DNA of 15,766 bases, from NCBI GenBank assembly GCA_025938055.1, contig JAICQC010000058.1, positions 1 through 15,766 on the forward strand. Direction: 5' to 3'. Of this stretch, positions 1 to 7,579 are shown piece by piece. The stretch's first letter is position 1. Each line of letters opens with the position of its first letter. The stretch is from Anaerolineales bacterium. Lineage in GTDB: Bacteria; Chloroflexota; Anaerolineae; Anaerolineales; Villigracilaceae. Under the pieces are notes generated by a model. That model was given only the letters and a program-made list of their open reading frames with translations, made no database searches and had not been told where the DNA came from. The translations under genes were made by a program, and so were the position numbers.

Positions 1-9
1 AATCAGCAG

Positions 10-15
10 TATAAT
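10..15 (+). promoter_or_regulatory. -10 element of the HNH gene promoter
   Basis: A perfect TATAAT lies 21 nt before the HNH start codon. Transcription would begin near position 22 and leave a leader of about 15 nt containing the GGAGG ribosome binding site at 28-32, 4 nt before the ATG. The matching -35 box would fall outside the window, so only half the promoter can be seen. Confidence 0.45.
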
Positions 16-36
16 CGTGCCTGTTGTGGAGGCAGA

Positions 37-540
37 ATGCACGAGCCGGTGCTAGTGCTCAACGCTAATTTCGAACCAATCAATGTTTGTACCACACGGA
101 GAGCAGTTGGCTTGCTCCTGGCGGGCAAAGCCGACATGGTCGTCAATGGGCGTGGACACATTCGAACGGTGAAACAATTGCTGCCACGTCCTTCAGTCAT
201 CCGGCTGGAGAACCAGGTTCATCGGCCGCGCCCACACGTCAAGCTGACTCGGCGCGAGGTCTTCCGACGTGACAATTATACCTGCCAGTATTGCGGCAAG
301 CGTGAGGGCAGCCTGACAGTAGACCACGTGATGCCGCGCCATCTGGGCGGCGAGCACATCTGGACAAACGTGGTGGCAGCTTGTCCGCACTGTAATCATC
401 GCAAAGGTGGGCGCAGGGTGGAGGAAGTACACATGAAGCTGCTACGCATACCAAAGGAGCCTCCGGCAAGTGCAATCTATATTTTTGGCAGGCACCTGAA
501 TGATTATCAGGAATGGGAGCCGTATATCAACGGCTGGTAA
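37..540 (+). CDS. HNH endonuclease
   Basis: This 167-residue protein has a C-terminal half that is a typical HNH nuclease with a zinc knuckle: CQYC (C83, C86) and CPHC (C116, C119) bracket the beta-beta-alpha-metal core, with D96-H97 as the catalytic pair, N111 and N120-H121. The N-terminal 70 residues (starting MHEPVLVLNANFEPINV) match the conserved leader of a small stand-alone HNH family that is widespread in bacteria and whose biological role is not established. It probably cuts or nicks DNA; its target cannot be read from the sequence. The start is well supported by GGAGG 4 nt upstream and a TATAAT at 10-15. No toxin partner, methylase or phage gene lies beside it, so the context gives no hint of restriction or homing. 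It converges on the neighbouring minus-strand genes at a shared terminator. Confidence 0.9.
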   Translation: MHEPVLVLNANFEPINVCTTRRAVGLLLAGKADMVVNGRGHIRTVKQLLPRPSVIRLENQVHRPRPHVKLTRREVFRRDNYTCQYCGKREGSLTVDHVMPRHLGGEHIWTNVVAACPHCNHRKGGRRVEEVHMKLLRIPKEPPASAIYIFGRHLNDYQEWEPYINGW

Positions 541-553
541 CACGACGCTTAAA

Positions 554-590
554 TAAAGAGACCGCCACCCAAAAGGTGGCGGTCTCTTTA
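554..590. terminator. Bidirectional intrinsic terminator between convergent genes
   Basis: A perfect 16-bp inverted repeat (arms 554-569 and 575-590) with a 5-nt loop (CAAAA) sits between the HNH gene and the oppositely oriented hydrolase gene. The core is GC-rich (accgccacc/ggtggcggt) and the outer ends are A/T-rich, so each strand gives a hairpin ending in a short U-rich stretch. It can serve both transcripts. The right arm contains the TAA stop codon (588-590) of the minus-strand gene. Confidence 0.88.
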
Positions 591-1343
591 TAATTCAATC
601 GTCATAAAATCCCTGGCAATAATCACTTCGCCATTATAGGTTTTTCTTGCTTCCAGCAGGAGGTTCCCGTTTGCAAAACGTCCGGTGGGGTAGTGAATCA
701 GGTAAAGCTTTCCAACTTCTGCTTTTGACGCAATCTCACCCGCCTGTTCTGCCGAAGAATGTCCATAGAAAGCGCCCGCGGCTTCATGGATCAGGATGTC
801 GGCGCCATCCGCCAGCCGGACCGTTTGCTCGCAGGGCTCCGTATCACAGGAATACGCAAGCACTTTGCCGGGGTTCTTGCATTCCACCCTCAAGCCAATC
901 GTGGGGATCATATGGTGGACAGGCGATGAATGGATTTTGAAATCATCGCAATCCAACACATGTGCCATCTCTGCCTCAGGCAACCGATAAAAGCCCACAG
1001 GAAAGAAATTAGGCCATTCTGCCCAACCATAAAAGCCCATTAGATCCTCCAGGCGATCCATGGTGTAGTGCAGGCCGTAAATATTGAGCGGCTTGGTTCG
1101 TCCCATCAGCCACATGTCCATCAATAAGAGCGGCATCCCAGACACATGATCGGGGTGAAAGTGTGTGATGACAATGTCCGTCAGTGTGTTGAAATCCACG
1201 CCTGCCTGCTCCAGGCGAACCACCGGATTGCCCACACAATCCACCAGGATGGTACGCTCCTTGCCAACAATCACAAGGTGTGTGTTTTCATGGTCTATGG
1301 ACGGTACAGCATTGGAAGAACCAAGAATAATGACTTTTGGCAT
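588..1343 (-). CDS. MBL-fold metallohydrolase, RNase Z-like
   Basis: This 251-residue protein has the metallo-beta-lactamase fold. It carries the metal-binding signature HFHPDH (H61, H63, D65, H66), followed by H143/H144, the bridging aspartate D167 in SCDTEP, and H217 in LIHY, so the two-metal site looks complete. The IHEA stretch and the later GHSSAEQAGEIA motif (about 195-206) are typical of the RNase Z/ElaC-like branch rather than of beta-lactamases or glyoxalases. The protein is shorter than classical RNase Z (about 300 residues) and I do not see a clear flexible exosite arm, so tRNA 3' processing is possible but unproven; a phosphodiesterase or arylsulfatase-like activity is an alternative. 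It starts 13 nt after the permease stop with no clear Shine-Dalgarno sequence, so it is probably translated from the ABC transporter transcript. Its stop codon lies inside the terminator stem. Confidence 0.85.
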   Translation of the reverse strand: MPKVIILGSSNAVPSIDHENTHLVIVGKERTILVDCVGNPVVRLEQAGVDFNTLTDIVITHFHPDHVSGMPLLLMDMWLMGRTKPLNIYGLHYTMDRLEDLMGFYGWAEWPNFFPVGFYRLPEAEMAHVLDCDDFKIHSSPVHHMIPTIGLRVECKNPGKVLAYSCDTEPCEQTVRLADGADILIHEAAGAFYGHSSAEQAGEIASKAEVGKLYLIHYPTGRFANGNLLLEARKTYNGEVIIARDFMTIEL

Positions 1344-1356
1344 TGGAAACTCATAG

Positions 1357-2793
1357 CTATAAATAGGGGAATGCCATCTTGATCAGAGCAGGAGTTATAT
1401 AAATTTCGATTAACGCCGCTATCGCAAGGAACGGCAAGACGATACCAATAAAAATGCGGAACCAGTCTGCGAGCGAGACCAATAAGACCTCTCCGAGGCT
1501 CTTGTCAGGCTGAGGTGTAACTAATTGCGCGCCCACCTTGAGCATAGCAGCTGTCGCAAGGAAAATCGCGGATAGCTCAAAAATCCCGTGGGGGAGAATC
1601 CCTACGGCAAAGGCGAGCAGCGGCGAATAGCCCACGAGATTCGCTGCACCCAGCACTCCTCCAACGAGCGCTATATTGCCGATGAACAGCGTGAGCCCCA
1701 AGGTGCCAAACGAAACCAAGCCAAGCAGCAGAAACGCGACCGTCGTCCGCGCATTGTGGAGGAACAGCATGGGCGCGGGAAGTCGTTCGCCCAACGAGTC
1801 CAGATTCGCGAGATTATCCGCGATAAACGTCCGGAATTCATCAATGCGCTCGGGCGAGAGATCGATATAAACGGGCACGTTCGCCACAATCCACAGATAA
1901 CTAACTATCCCGGAGATGATGGCGAGGCTGACAACGATCATGAGCGGTTTGCGTAGTTGTCGCAATGAGATCGGGATCTCTTTACGATACCAGTCCACTA
2001 TAGATGTAGCTTGCCCTTTAAAACGGTTGCGGAATGTCTGGCCGATCCATTTGAGATTGATCGTGTCGATCTCACGTCCCAGCAGGTATTCGCGCCGGAA
2101 ATGCGAGAGTCCCAGGCGAACCAGCATCGCCGCCAACAGCGTCACGCCCGCAATCGCAAACCACAGGACATCCTCATTACCCCAGAAGATCAATATGGTT
2201 TCGCCCTGTAAAAGAAATGCGACCGGTACCACCACAAACGAGGCGAGCAGATTCGCGGCGCGAATCGTTGTCGCCTGAACAGAGATCACAATCGCCGAGC
2301 TTACCATGAGCACAGCATGCGCGAACGTCAGCAGGAAGATCAAGGCAAGCATGTACGCGCTGGGGAAGGTCACATCACGGCGAGATACCAGAATTAAATA
2401 AATCAGAATCGAGGCGTAGCTGAAGACGAGCGGCGTAGTGATCCCAACCAGCAGCTTCCCCAGATACATGTGCCGGTCCTCAATAGGAGAGCTCAACAGT
2501 GGCTCGATCGTGCCGCGCTCTTTTTCGCCTACAAAAGATTCAAGAGCAACCACCAGTGTGAAAGACAAGGGGAAGAAACCGATCACCAGCACCACAAACG
2601 GGATAAGGTTATCCAGAATCAAACTTCCCCCAAAGCGGTTCATGAAACTGACAGCCTGCCGGGTGGTATCGTCTGCGATAAAGGGGAACAAGGTGACCAG
2701 CAGAAACATCGGTACCACAATACGCCAGTCGCGGAACTGGTCGGTGAATTCACGCTGCGCCACCATCCAAATAGCTGAAAAATTACGCTGCAT
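1357..2793 (-). CDS. ABC-2 type permease fused to a SpoIIM-like membrane domain
   Basis: This 478-residue integral membrane protein appears to have two parts. Residues about 1-230 resemble NatB/ABC-2 permeases: an N-terminal amphipathic stretch (AIWMVAQREFTDQFRD), a first membrane span, then the hallmark cytoplasmic EKERGTIEPLLSSPI segment, followed by four to five spans. Residues about 280-478 resemble the stage II sporulation protein M family, with several spans and the signature GILPHGIFELSAIFLA (about 398-413). A charged linker of roughly 50 residues joins them. The ATG at 2793 is preferred because AAGGGG lies 6 nt upstream (2800-2805); an in-frame ATG at 2811 would add six residues but has no ribosome site. 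From 2793 the gene overlaps the ATPase stop by 11 nt, which fits coupled translation of a transporter pair. The substrate is unknown. SpoIIM-like domains occur far outside sporulating bacteria, so sporulation should not be inferred. Confidence 0.85.
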   Translation of the reverse strand: MQRNFSAIWMVAQREFTDQFRDWRIVVPMFLLVTLFPFIADDTTRQAVSFMNRFGGSLILDNLIPFVVLVIGFFPLSFTLVVALESFVGEKERGTIEPLLSSPIEDRHMYLGKLLVGITTPLVFSYASILIYLILVSRRDVTFPSAYMLALIFLLTFAHAVLMVSSAIVISVQATTIRAANLLASFVVVPVAFLLQGETILIFWGNEDVLWFAIAGVTLLAAMLVRLGLSHFRREYLLGREIDTINLKWIGQTFRNRFKGQATSIVDWYRKEIPISLRQLRKPLMIVVSLAIISGIVSYLWIVANVPVYIDLSPERIDEFRTFIADNLANLDSLGERLPAPMLFLHNARTTVAFLLLGLVSFGTLGLTLFIGNIALVGGVLGAANLVGYSPLLAFAVGILPHGIFELSAIFLATAAMLKVGAQLVTPQPDKSLGEVLLVSLADWFRIFIGIVLPFLAIAALIEIYITPALIKMAFPYL

Positions 2794-3721
2794 AGGGCAC
2801 CCCTTGCGCATCTGCCATGGTCTTCAGATAAACCTGCTCGAGCTTTCGAGGCACTTCCTGGAAGGACACGAGAGGAGCATTGCGGGAGGTGAGCGTGTTC
2901 ACAAGCAGCGGGTTGACCGCCTGCGGTGCATCCACACGGAACCGCAAACTCTTCGCGCTGCGGGCCGCGAGGGTGACGCCCTGCGGCAACTGCAGATCTC
3001 CAACATCGAACTCACTGGCAAATGTTGCTTCATACTCCATCGGACCCAGCACAGTGTACTTCAATTCGTCCAGCGTTCCATTTAACAAAATCTTCCCACG
3101 ATAGATGATCGCAATGGAGTCCGCCAGAGCTTCAGCTTCTGCAAGGTTATGTGTGCATATAATGATCGTCCGTTGTGACGAACGAAGCCGGGCGATCTCA
3201 TCCCGCACCAGCCGCGAAGACTCGGGGTCCATCGCGGAGGTCGGTTCATCCAGCAGCAACACAGATGGGTCATGCATCAGCGCGCGCGCCAGTGCCAGCT
3301 TTTGCTTCATCCCCTTTGAGTATTCGCCGCAACGGCGCTGGGCAGCTTCGGCGATCCCGAAGTATTGCAGGAGATAGTCGCTGCGTCTCTTTATCATCGC
3401 TGGGTCGAGCCCATATACCTTGCCAAAGAATTCGAGATATTCCTCACCGGTCATACGCATGTAAAGACCGTGTTGTTCGGTCAGCACGCCGACATTGGCA
3501 CGGATATCCTGTGAGTTTCGGGCCACGTCATAGCCTGCTACGCGCGCCCACCCGCGCGTCGGCTTGAGTAACGCCGTCAGCATTCGGACAGTTGTCGTCT
3601 TGCCTGCCCCGTTCTGTCCGAGCAGTGCCAGGATTTTCCCCGGCTCCACACATAAGGTAACCCCATCCACTGCCCAGAAATCGTTATTAAATTGTTTACT
3701 TAGGTCATTCGATTCGATCAT
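2783..3721 (-). CDS. ABC transporter ATP-binding protein (NatA/CcmA-like)
   Basis: This 312-residue protein is the nucleotide-binding subunit for the permease encoded just downstream. All ABC motifs are visible: Walker A GQNGAGKT (35-42), Q-loop Q83, a YSKGMKQ signature (134-140) in place of LSGGQ, Walker B VLLLDE (154-159), and the switch histidine H191 in THN. The YSKGMKQ form is typical of the NatA/multidrug ABC-2 exporter class. The last 90 or so residues form the accessory C-terminal region seen in this class. The start is supported by AGGTGA a few bases upstream. The 3' end overlaps the permease start. ABC-2 systems of this type usually export ions, lipids, drugs or peptides; nothing here identifies the substrate. 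Confidence 0.93.
   Translation of the reverse strand: MIESNDLSKQFNNDFWAVDGVTLCVEPGKILALLGQNGAGKTTTVRMLTALLKPTRGWARVAGYDVARNSQDIRANVGVLTEQHGLYMRMTGEEYLEFFGKVYGLDPAMIKRRSDYLLQYFGIAEAAQRRCGEYSKGMKQKLALARALMHDPSVLLLDEPTSAMDPESSRLVRDEIARLRSSQRTIIICTHNLAEAEALADSIAIIYRGKILLNGTLDELKYTVLGPMEYEATFASEFDVGDLQLPQGVTLAARSAKSLRFRVDAPQAVNPLLVNTLTSRNAPLVSFQEVPRKLEQVYLKTMADAQGVPYAA
2800..2805 (-). promoter_or_regulatory. Ribosome binding site that decides the permease start
   Basis: AAGGGG on the minus strand lies 6 nt before the ATG at 2793. The earlier in-frame ATG at 2811 has no purine-rich site at a useful distance. This favours the shorter protein. Confidence 0.55.
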
Positions 3722-3758
3722 TTGTCACCTGTCTGCAACGCTGGAACGCGCGCAGAGT

Positions 3759-3786
3759 AGCATAGCATAGAGGTTTCTTCGGTCAA
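3759..3786 (-). promoter_or_regulatory. Probable sigma70-type promoter of the ABC transporter operon
   Basis: On the minus strand TTGACC (3781-3786) and TATGCT (3759-3764) are separated by 16 bp, close to the vegetative consensus. Initiation near 3752 would give a leader of about 30 nt carrying the AGGTGA ribosome site. It lies in the 104-bp gap after lgt, the natural place for a new transcription unit. A second TATGCT at 3764-3769 overlaps the first but is too close to the -35 box. Confidence 0.5.
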
Positions 3787-3824
3787 TAAGACACTAGTCC
3801 CTGTGGGACAACAGTCCCGCCCCG

Positions 3825-4625
3825 CTATGCCGGAGCGAGCCTCGTATCCTGACGATGCCGCCAGAACAGCGCCGCGGCGGCAAGCACTGCCACCACAGCC
3901 ATAACCGTTTGATTGATGTTGATACCGCCCACCAGGGAAGCATCCAGCCGCAGGAAGTCCAGAAGGAAGCGACCGATGGGATAGACGATCAGATAGAGCA
4001 GAAAGATGTCTCCGTCCTTCAGGCGGTCTGCAAACCGGCGCGAGACCCACAGGAGCAGAAACATGTTCCCCAGGTTCCAGAGCGCTTCGTACAGAAAGAG
4101 GGGATGATAATACTCCACGTCCAGGTAACCTGCCAGGCGGTGTTCAGGATCGATATACAACTTCCACGGGAGGTCCGTCGGCGCGCCGTAAAGCTCCTGG
4201 TTGAAGAAGTTGCCCCAGCGCCCGATCGCCTGCCCGAGGGCGAGACTCGGCGCGCTGATATCGGTCCATTCTGCAAAATTCAGTTTGCGTCTGCGCGTGT
4301 AAAAGTACAGGGCGATCAACCCACCGATAACCGCGCCTGGAATTCCCAGCCCACCCTTCCAGATCGCCAGAGCATCCAGAGGATGAGTGAAGTACCAGCC
4401 GGCTGTCACGCCCGAGGAGGGTGGCGGTGTGAGGATGTGCCAGAGCCGCGCGCCGATGATCCCACCAATCAACAAATAGGTCAGCAAGTCCCAGACGATC
4501 TCAGGCTCATAGCCACGGCGTTTAGCTTCGCGCCCTGCCAGCCAGGCACCAGCGACGGCGCCCAGCATGAGGATGATGCCATAAAACCGTATGAAAAGTG
4601 GACCGATCGAAAATCCTTCGGGCAT
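3825..4625 (-). CDS. lgt: Prolipoprotein diacylglyceryl transferase
   Basis: This 266-residue enzyme transfers diacylglyceryl from phosphatidylglycerol to the lipobox cysteine of prelipoproteins in the cytoplasmic membrane, the first step of lipoprotein maturation. The family signature GRWGNFFNQELYG (135-147) is intact, including R136 and N139, and is followed by YHPLFLYE (173-180) and the late GRFLLDFLRLD segment (218-228). About seven hydrophobic spans are visible and the length is normal. Two departures stand out: the loop usually written HGG reads GLGIPGAVIGG here (92-102), with proline where the E. coli enzyme has an essential histidine, and D223 replaces the usual glutamate. Some high-GC Gram-positive enzymes also lack that histidine, so the protein is probably still active. 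The start has AGGAGA 6 nt upstream. One base separates it from the stop of the preceding phosphatidyltransferase gene, so the two are surely cotranscribed. Confidence 0.95.
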   Translation of the reverse strand: MPEGFSIGPLFIRFYGIILMLGAVAGAWLAGREAKRRGYEPEIVWDLLTYLLIGGIIGARLWHILTPPPSSGVTAGWYFTHPLDALAIWKGGLGIPGAVIGGLIALYFYTRRRKLNFAEWTDISAPSLALGQAIGRWGNFFNQELYGAPTDLPWKLYIDPEHRLAGYLDVEYYHPLFLYEALWNLGNMFLLLWVSRRFADRLKDGDIFLLYLIVYPIGRFLLDFLRLDASLVGGININQTVMAVVAVLAAAALFWRHRQDTRLAPA

Positions 4626-4626
4626 T

Positions 4627-5265
4627 CTAAATCTCCTGACTCTTCATCTTTGCATGTGCCTGGCTGCGGACATGCCAAATGCGCTGCAGGGCAGTGATGT
4701 TCGCAAACACAGCAATGATCCCAAGTCCGATAAGCAGCTGGTTAAAAACAAGTGCCGGCGCCAGGACAATATAACGTTCGACCCTTGTAAGCAATCCAAC
4801 CTTCGCTTCGTATCCAAGCCCTTCTGCGCGTGCTTTTACGTACGAGACGAGCACCGATCCTGATGCTGCGCCGAAGACAAGCAATCCGCCAATCGGGTCG
4901 CCGAGGCTGAGGAAGTAGTATAGCAAGCCGCCATAAATGATCAATTCGGAATAACGGTCTGTGACCGAATCAACGAACGCGCCAAAATCACCTGATTCGC
5001 CGCGCAACCGCGCCATCGTACCGTCCAATGCATCGATGGGCGTCATCAACAGGACAAGCAAACCGCCGGTAAGCATTTCGCCGCGGGCGAGATAATACGC
5101 GCCCACCGTATTCCCGAGCAAGCCGAGCATGGTCATCATGTTGGGCGTCAATCCCAACCGGTTGAAAAAGCTGCCGAGTGGATCAAGGAACCACTTGAAC
5201 CACAGACGTAAATAGTCGGTAAGCGTTTTTTTAATTGGCATGTGATCGATAGTCTTTTCTGTCAT
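4627..5265 (-). CDS. CDP-alcohol phosphatidyltransferase
   Basis: This 212-residue membrane enzyme makes phospholipid headgroups by displacing CMP from a CDP-lipid. The catalytic signature is complete and correctly spaced: D78-x2-D81-G82-x2-A85-R86-x8-G95-x3-D99-x3-D103. About six hydrophobic spans follow the usual family layout. The segment SYVKARAEGLGYEAKVG (141-157) is of the kind seen in phosphatidylinositol-phosphate synthases and PgsA relatives; I cannot decide between inositol-phosphate and glycerol-phosphate as acceptor. Its pairing with lgt, which consumes phosphatidylglycerol, fits a membrane-lipid role. The first ATG (5265) has a weak AGAGAG just upstream; an ATG at 5241 would remove eight residues before the first conserved region. 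The upstream 114-bp gap may hold its promoter. Confidence 0.9.
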   Translation of the reverse strand: MTEKTIDHMPIKKTLTDYLRLWFKWFLDPLGSFFNRLGLTPNMMTMLGLLGNTVGAYYLARGEMLTGGLLVLLMTPIDALDGTMARLRGESGDFGAFVDSVTDRYSELIIYGGLLYYFLSLGDPIGGLLVFGAASGSVLVSYVKARAEGLGYEAKVGLLTRVERYIVLAPALVFNQLLIGLGIIAVFANITALQRIWHVRSQAHAKMKSQEI

Positions 5266-5291
5266 AACTCTCTAAGGGATAAACACAGGCA

Positions 5292-5297
5292 ATGATA
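5292..5297 (-). promoter_or_regulatory. Possible -10 element before the phosphatidyltransferase-lgt pair
   Basis: TGTTATCAT on the minus strand reads as an extended -10 (TG-n-TATCAT) 26 nt before the phosphatidyltransferase start. No convincing -35 box lies at 16-18 bp. The gap 5266-5379 also holds a 6-bp hairpin (5320-5340) without a T-run. The promoter is likely from gene spacing but this exact placement is weak. Confidence 0.3.
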
Positions 5298-5379
5298 ACA
5301 GCAAACTTTCAGAGTTAACCTTGCGAAGATTTCCCGCAAGTATTTGGATTTTCTTCAAAGCAAACTTCGTTGGGCACTT

Positions 5380-7572
5380 CTATAGAGCGCTTCCCGTTTC
5401 ATCCTCATCCAGCGGACTGAGCAGGACATCGCGCTCTTTGCCGCCTCCCTGCGAGGGACCTACCACTCCCTGCTCTTCAAGTTGATCAAGCAAACGAGCG
5501 GCGCGAGGATACCCGATCCGCAGGCGTCGCTGCAAAAGCGAGGCTGAGGCGCGCTGGCTCTGACGAACGATCGAAACCGCCTTTTCGATCAGACCTTCAT
5601 CTTCATTCTCTTCCGGCTCGGTGAGCAGTTTTTCCCAGGGCGCTGCATCTGTGGAAGCCTCCACAGTTTTTTGCCAGTGGGCGATCAGGCGCTCGATTTC
5701 CATATCGGTGATCATCACACCCTGAGCGCGAATTGGGTTACCTACCTCGGGGTTCAGGAATAGTAAATCGCCGCGTCCCAACAGACTCTCTGCACCGGTC
5801 GTATCCAGGATGACGCGGCTATCCACGCCCGACGCAACAGCAAACGCCAGGCGTGAGGGGAAGTTCGCCTTGATGAGGCCCGTTACAACATCCGTGGAGG
5901 GGCGCTGTGTGGCGACGATCAAATGGATGCCAGTCGCGCGCGCCATCTGCGCCAGACGGACGAGGTTATGCTCCGTCTGGTCGGGCGCAGACATCATCAA
6001 GTCTGCCAGCTCGTCGATCAAGACCACGATGCGCGGCAGCGGCACGCTGTCCTTCTTACGCGCCAGGCGGCGATTATATGTTTCCAGATCGCGAGTATGC
6101 GCAGCCTCGAGCAGGCGATAGCGATGTTCCATTTCCACCACCACCCAGCGCAGCACGCCGAGTATGCGCTCCACGTTGGTCTCCACTTTTCCATACAGGT
6201 GCGGCAAACCATTAAAGCGCAGCAGCTCGACCATCTTCGAGTCGATCATGACCATGCGCAGGTCTTCAGGTGGGTTGTTCATCGCCAGGCAAGCCGCAAT
6301 GGACGTGATGCATATCGACTTGCCAGAACCCGTCGCGCCCGCGATCAACAGGTGCGGCATGCGCGCCAGATCTGCCACCACTGGCTGACCGGAGACATCG
6401 CGTCCAAGCGCCATCGCCAGCGGCGCACCGATCTTATGAAACGCTTCGGTTTCGAGGATGGATCTCATCCGCACGACGGAAGTATGCGAGTTCGGCACCT
6501 CGATGCCGACATAAGGTTTGCCGGGAACGGGCGCCTCGATGCGCAATCGTTCAGCAGAGAGCGCCAGCGCCAGGTCTTTCTGAAGGGAAGCGATCTGCGC
6601 CACGCGCACCTTGATCTGCTGTGCTTCCTCCTCGGAGGTGTTTCCGCGTTTCATAAAGCCAGGCTGCACAGCGAACTGCGTTACGGTTGGACCAACACGG
6701 AAACCGATCACGGTAGTGACGATACCAAACTCAGCCAGCGTCTTTTCGATCATGCCGGCTGTCTGGTTGATCGTCCGTTCATCCGGGCGCGTGTTCTGGT
6801 CAGTGAGCAGTATATTTAATGAAGGCAATCGTTCGTTGCGTTCGCGCGGTGCAGCGGGTTTTTTATCCTGATGTTCCGCAACCTTCAGGGATTTTCTGAA
6901 CTCGGGGGGCAGCGGCGGGGATTTCTTACGAGGCTGTTTTTCCTGCTTCTCTTCGAGGACAGGAGCCTCCTCCTCCGGGACTTCCGGCTCTTTGACCGTT
7001 TCCACGGGCGGGGCTTCTCCTGCGAGCCTCAGCAGGGAGCGTTCGATCAATGCCCATACGTTGAATCCGCCCATGACTGCCAGCAGCCAGGGGATGAGCA
7101 TAGGAAGCGTCCCGCCAGTTTTTCCAAACCGCCAAAACAACGTGACCATGCCCCACCCAACGCGTCCGCCGTCGAGCCCGGATTCCGCACGAGCTAGGGA
7201 GTTGTCGTTGAACGCGGCGAGCAAACCCAGGGTCAGGAATGCAGCAAGCTCAAGGGCAAAGAGTCGGCCCCATGGCAGGGGAACCGTGCTGCGGCGCAGA
7301 AAGGCATACCCGATATATCCCATAGCGATCACAATGAGATATGCACCCCAGCCGAACCACAGCGAAAGCACGTCTGCCCAGGGGGTCACCAGCACACCTT
7401 CGGTGTATCCGCCCAGCGCCAGAAGGGTCATCAGTGCTGCGGCGATAAACACTATACCGAGTGTGTCGCGGGCGAAACGCCCAAAGTGCTGGTTAAAGCG
7501 CGCAAGACGGTCGAGCCAGTCATCGCTAATTTCTGACTCGTACACGCTTTGTGGTTCGGAACTTTTTGACAT
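5380..7572 (-). CDS. ftsK: FtsK/SpoIIIE-family DNA translocase
   Basis: This 730-residue ATP-driven pump moves double-stranded DNA at the division septum to complete chromosome segregation. Four or five hydrophobic spans lie within 38-175, followed by a short acidic/basic proline-rich linker (about 186-245) and the motor. Walker A is GATGSGKS (412-419) and Walker B is IVVLIDE (515-521); the ATQRPSTDVVTG segment (554-565) is the family hallmark. The C-terminal gamma winged helix (about 661-712), with RRLRIGYPRAARLLDQLEE, is the part that reads orientation sequences on DNA and contacts XerD in studied relatives. The length matches SpoIIIE-type proteins rather than the long-linker E. coli FtsK. 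It begins 7 nt after the S1-protein gene, without a clear ribosome site, suggesting coupled translation. No xerCD genes or obvious dif site lie in the window. Confidence 0.95.
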   Translation of the reverse strand: MSKSSEPQSVYESEISDDWLDRLARFNQHFGRFARDTLGIVFIAAALMTLLALGGYTEGVLVTPWADVLSLWFGWGAYLIVIAMGYIGYAFLRRSTVPLPWGRLFALELAAFLTLGLLAAFNDNSLARAESGLDGGRVGWGMVTLFWRFGKTGGTLPMLIPWLLAVMGGFNVWALIERSLLRLAGEAPPVETVKEPEVPEEEAPVLEEKQEKQPRKKSPPLPPEFRKSLKVAEHQDKKPAAPRERNERLPSLNILLTDQNTRPDERTINQTAGMIEKTLAEFGIVTTVIGFRVGPTVTQFAVQPGFMKRGNTSEEEAQQIKVRVAQIASLQKDLALALSAERLRIEAPVPGKPYVGIEVPNSHTSVVRMRSILETEAFHKIGAPLAMALGRDVSGQPVVADLARMPHLLIAGATGSGKSICITSIAACLAMNNPPEDLRMVMIDSKMVELLRFNGLPHLYGKVETNVERILGVLRWVVVEMEHRYRLLEAAHTRDLETYNRRLARKKDSVPLPRIVVLIDELADLMMSAPDQTEHNLVRLAQMARATGIHLIVATQRPSTDVVTGLIKANFPSRLAFAVASGVDSRVILDTTGAESLLGRGDLLFLNPEVGNPIRAQGVMITDMEIERLIAHWQKTVEASTDAAPWEKLLTEPEENEDEGLIEKAVSIVRQSQRASASLLQRRLRIGYPRAARLLDQLEEQGVVGPSQGGGKERDVLLSPLDEDETGSAL

Positions 7573-7579
7573 GGTTGGT

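Noticed and set aside
37..540. Homing endonuclease, restriction or retron-type defence reading of the HNH gene
   Set aside because: No intron, intein, methylase, reverse transcriptase or other defence gene adjoins it in the visible sequence.
1357..2793. Sporulation gene (spoIIM) reading of the permease
   Set aside because: The SpoIIM-like half is fused to an exporter permease and no other sporulation gene is present, so the family name does not imply sporulation.
2438..3085. A 215-codon plus-strand frame across the permease/ATPase junction
   Set aside because: It is antisense to two well-supported genes and has low-complexity, shadow-like composition.
3805..3818. Small hairpin (GGGAC/GTCCC, 4-nt loop) after lgt
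   Set aside because: The stem is only 5 bp and has no T-run on the minus strand, so it is too weak to call a terminator.
3855..4697. A 280-codon open frame on the plus strand across lgt
   Set aside because: It is antisense to the conserved Lgt motifs and runs into the next gene; no family features are visible.
5320..5340. Hairpin CTTGCG/CGCAAG after ftsK
   Set aside because: Six base pairs with a 9-nt loop and no following T-run; it may be chance.
5923..6819. A 298-codon open frame on the plus strand inside ftsK
   Set aside because: It lies wholly antisense to the conserved FtsK motor, shows no recognisable domain and has the Arg/His-rich composition of a shadow frame.
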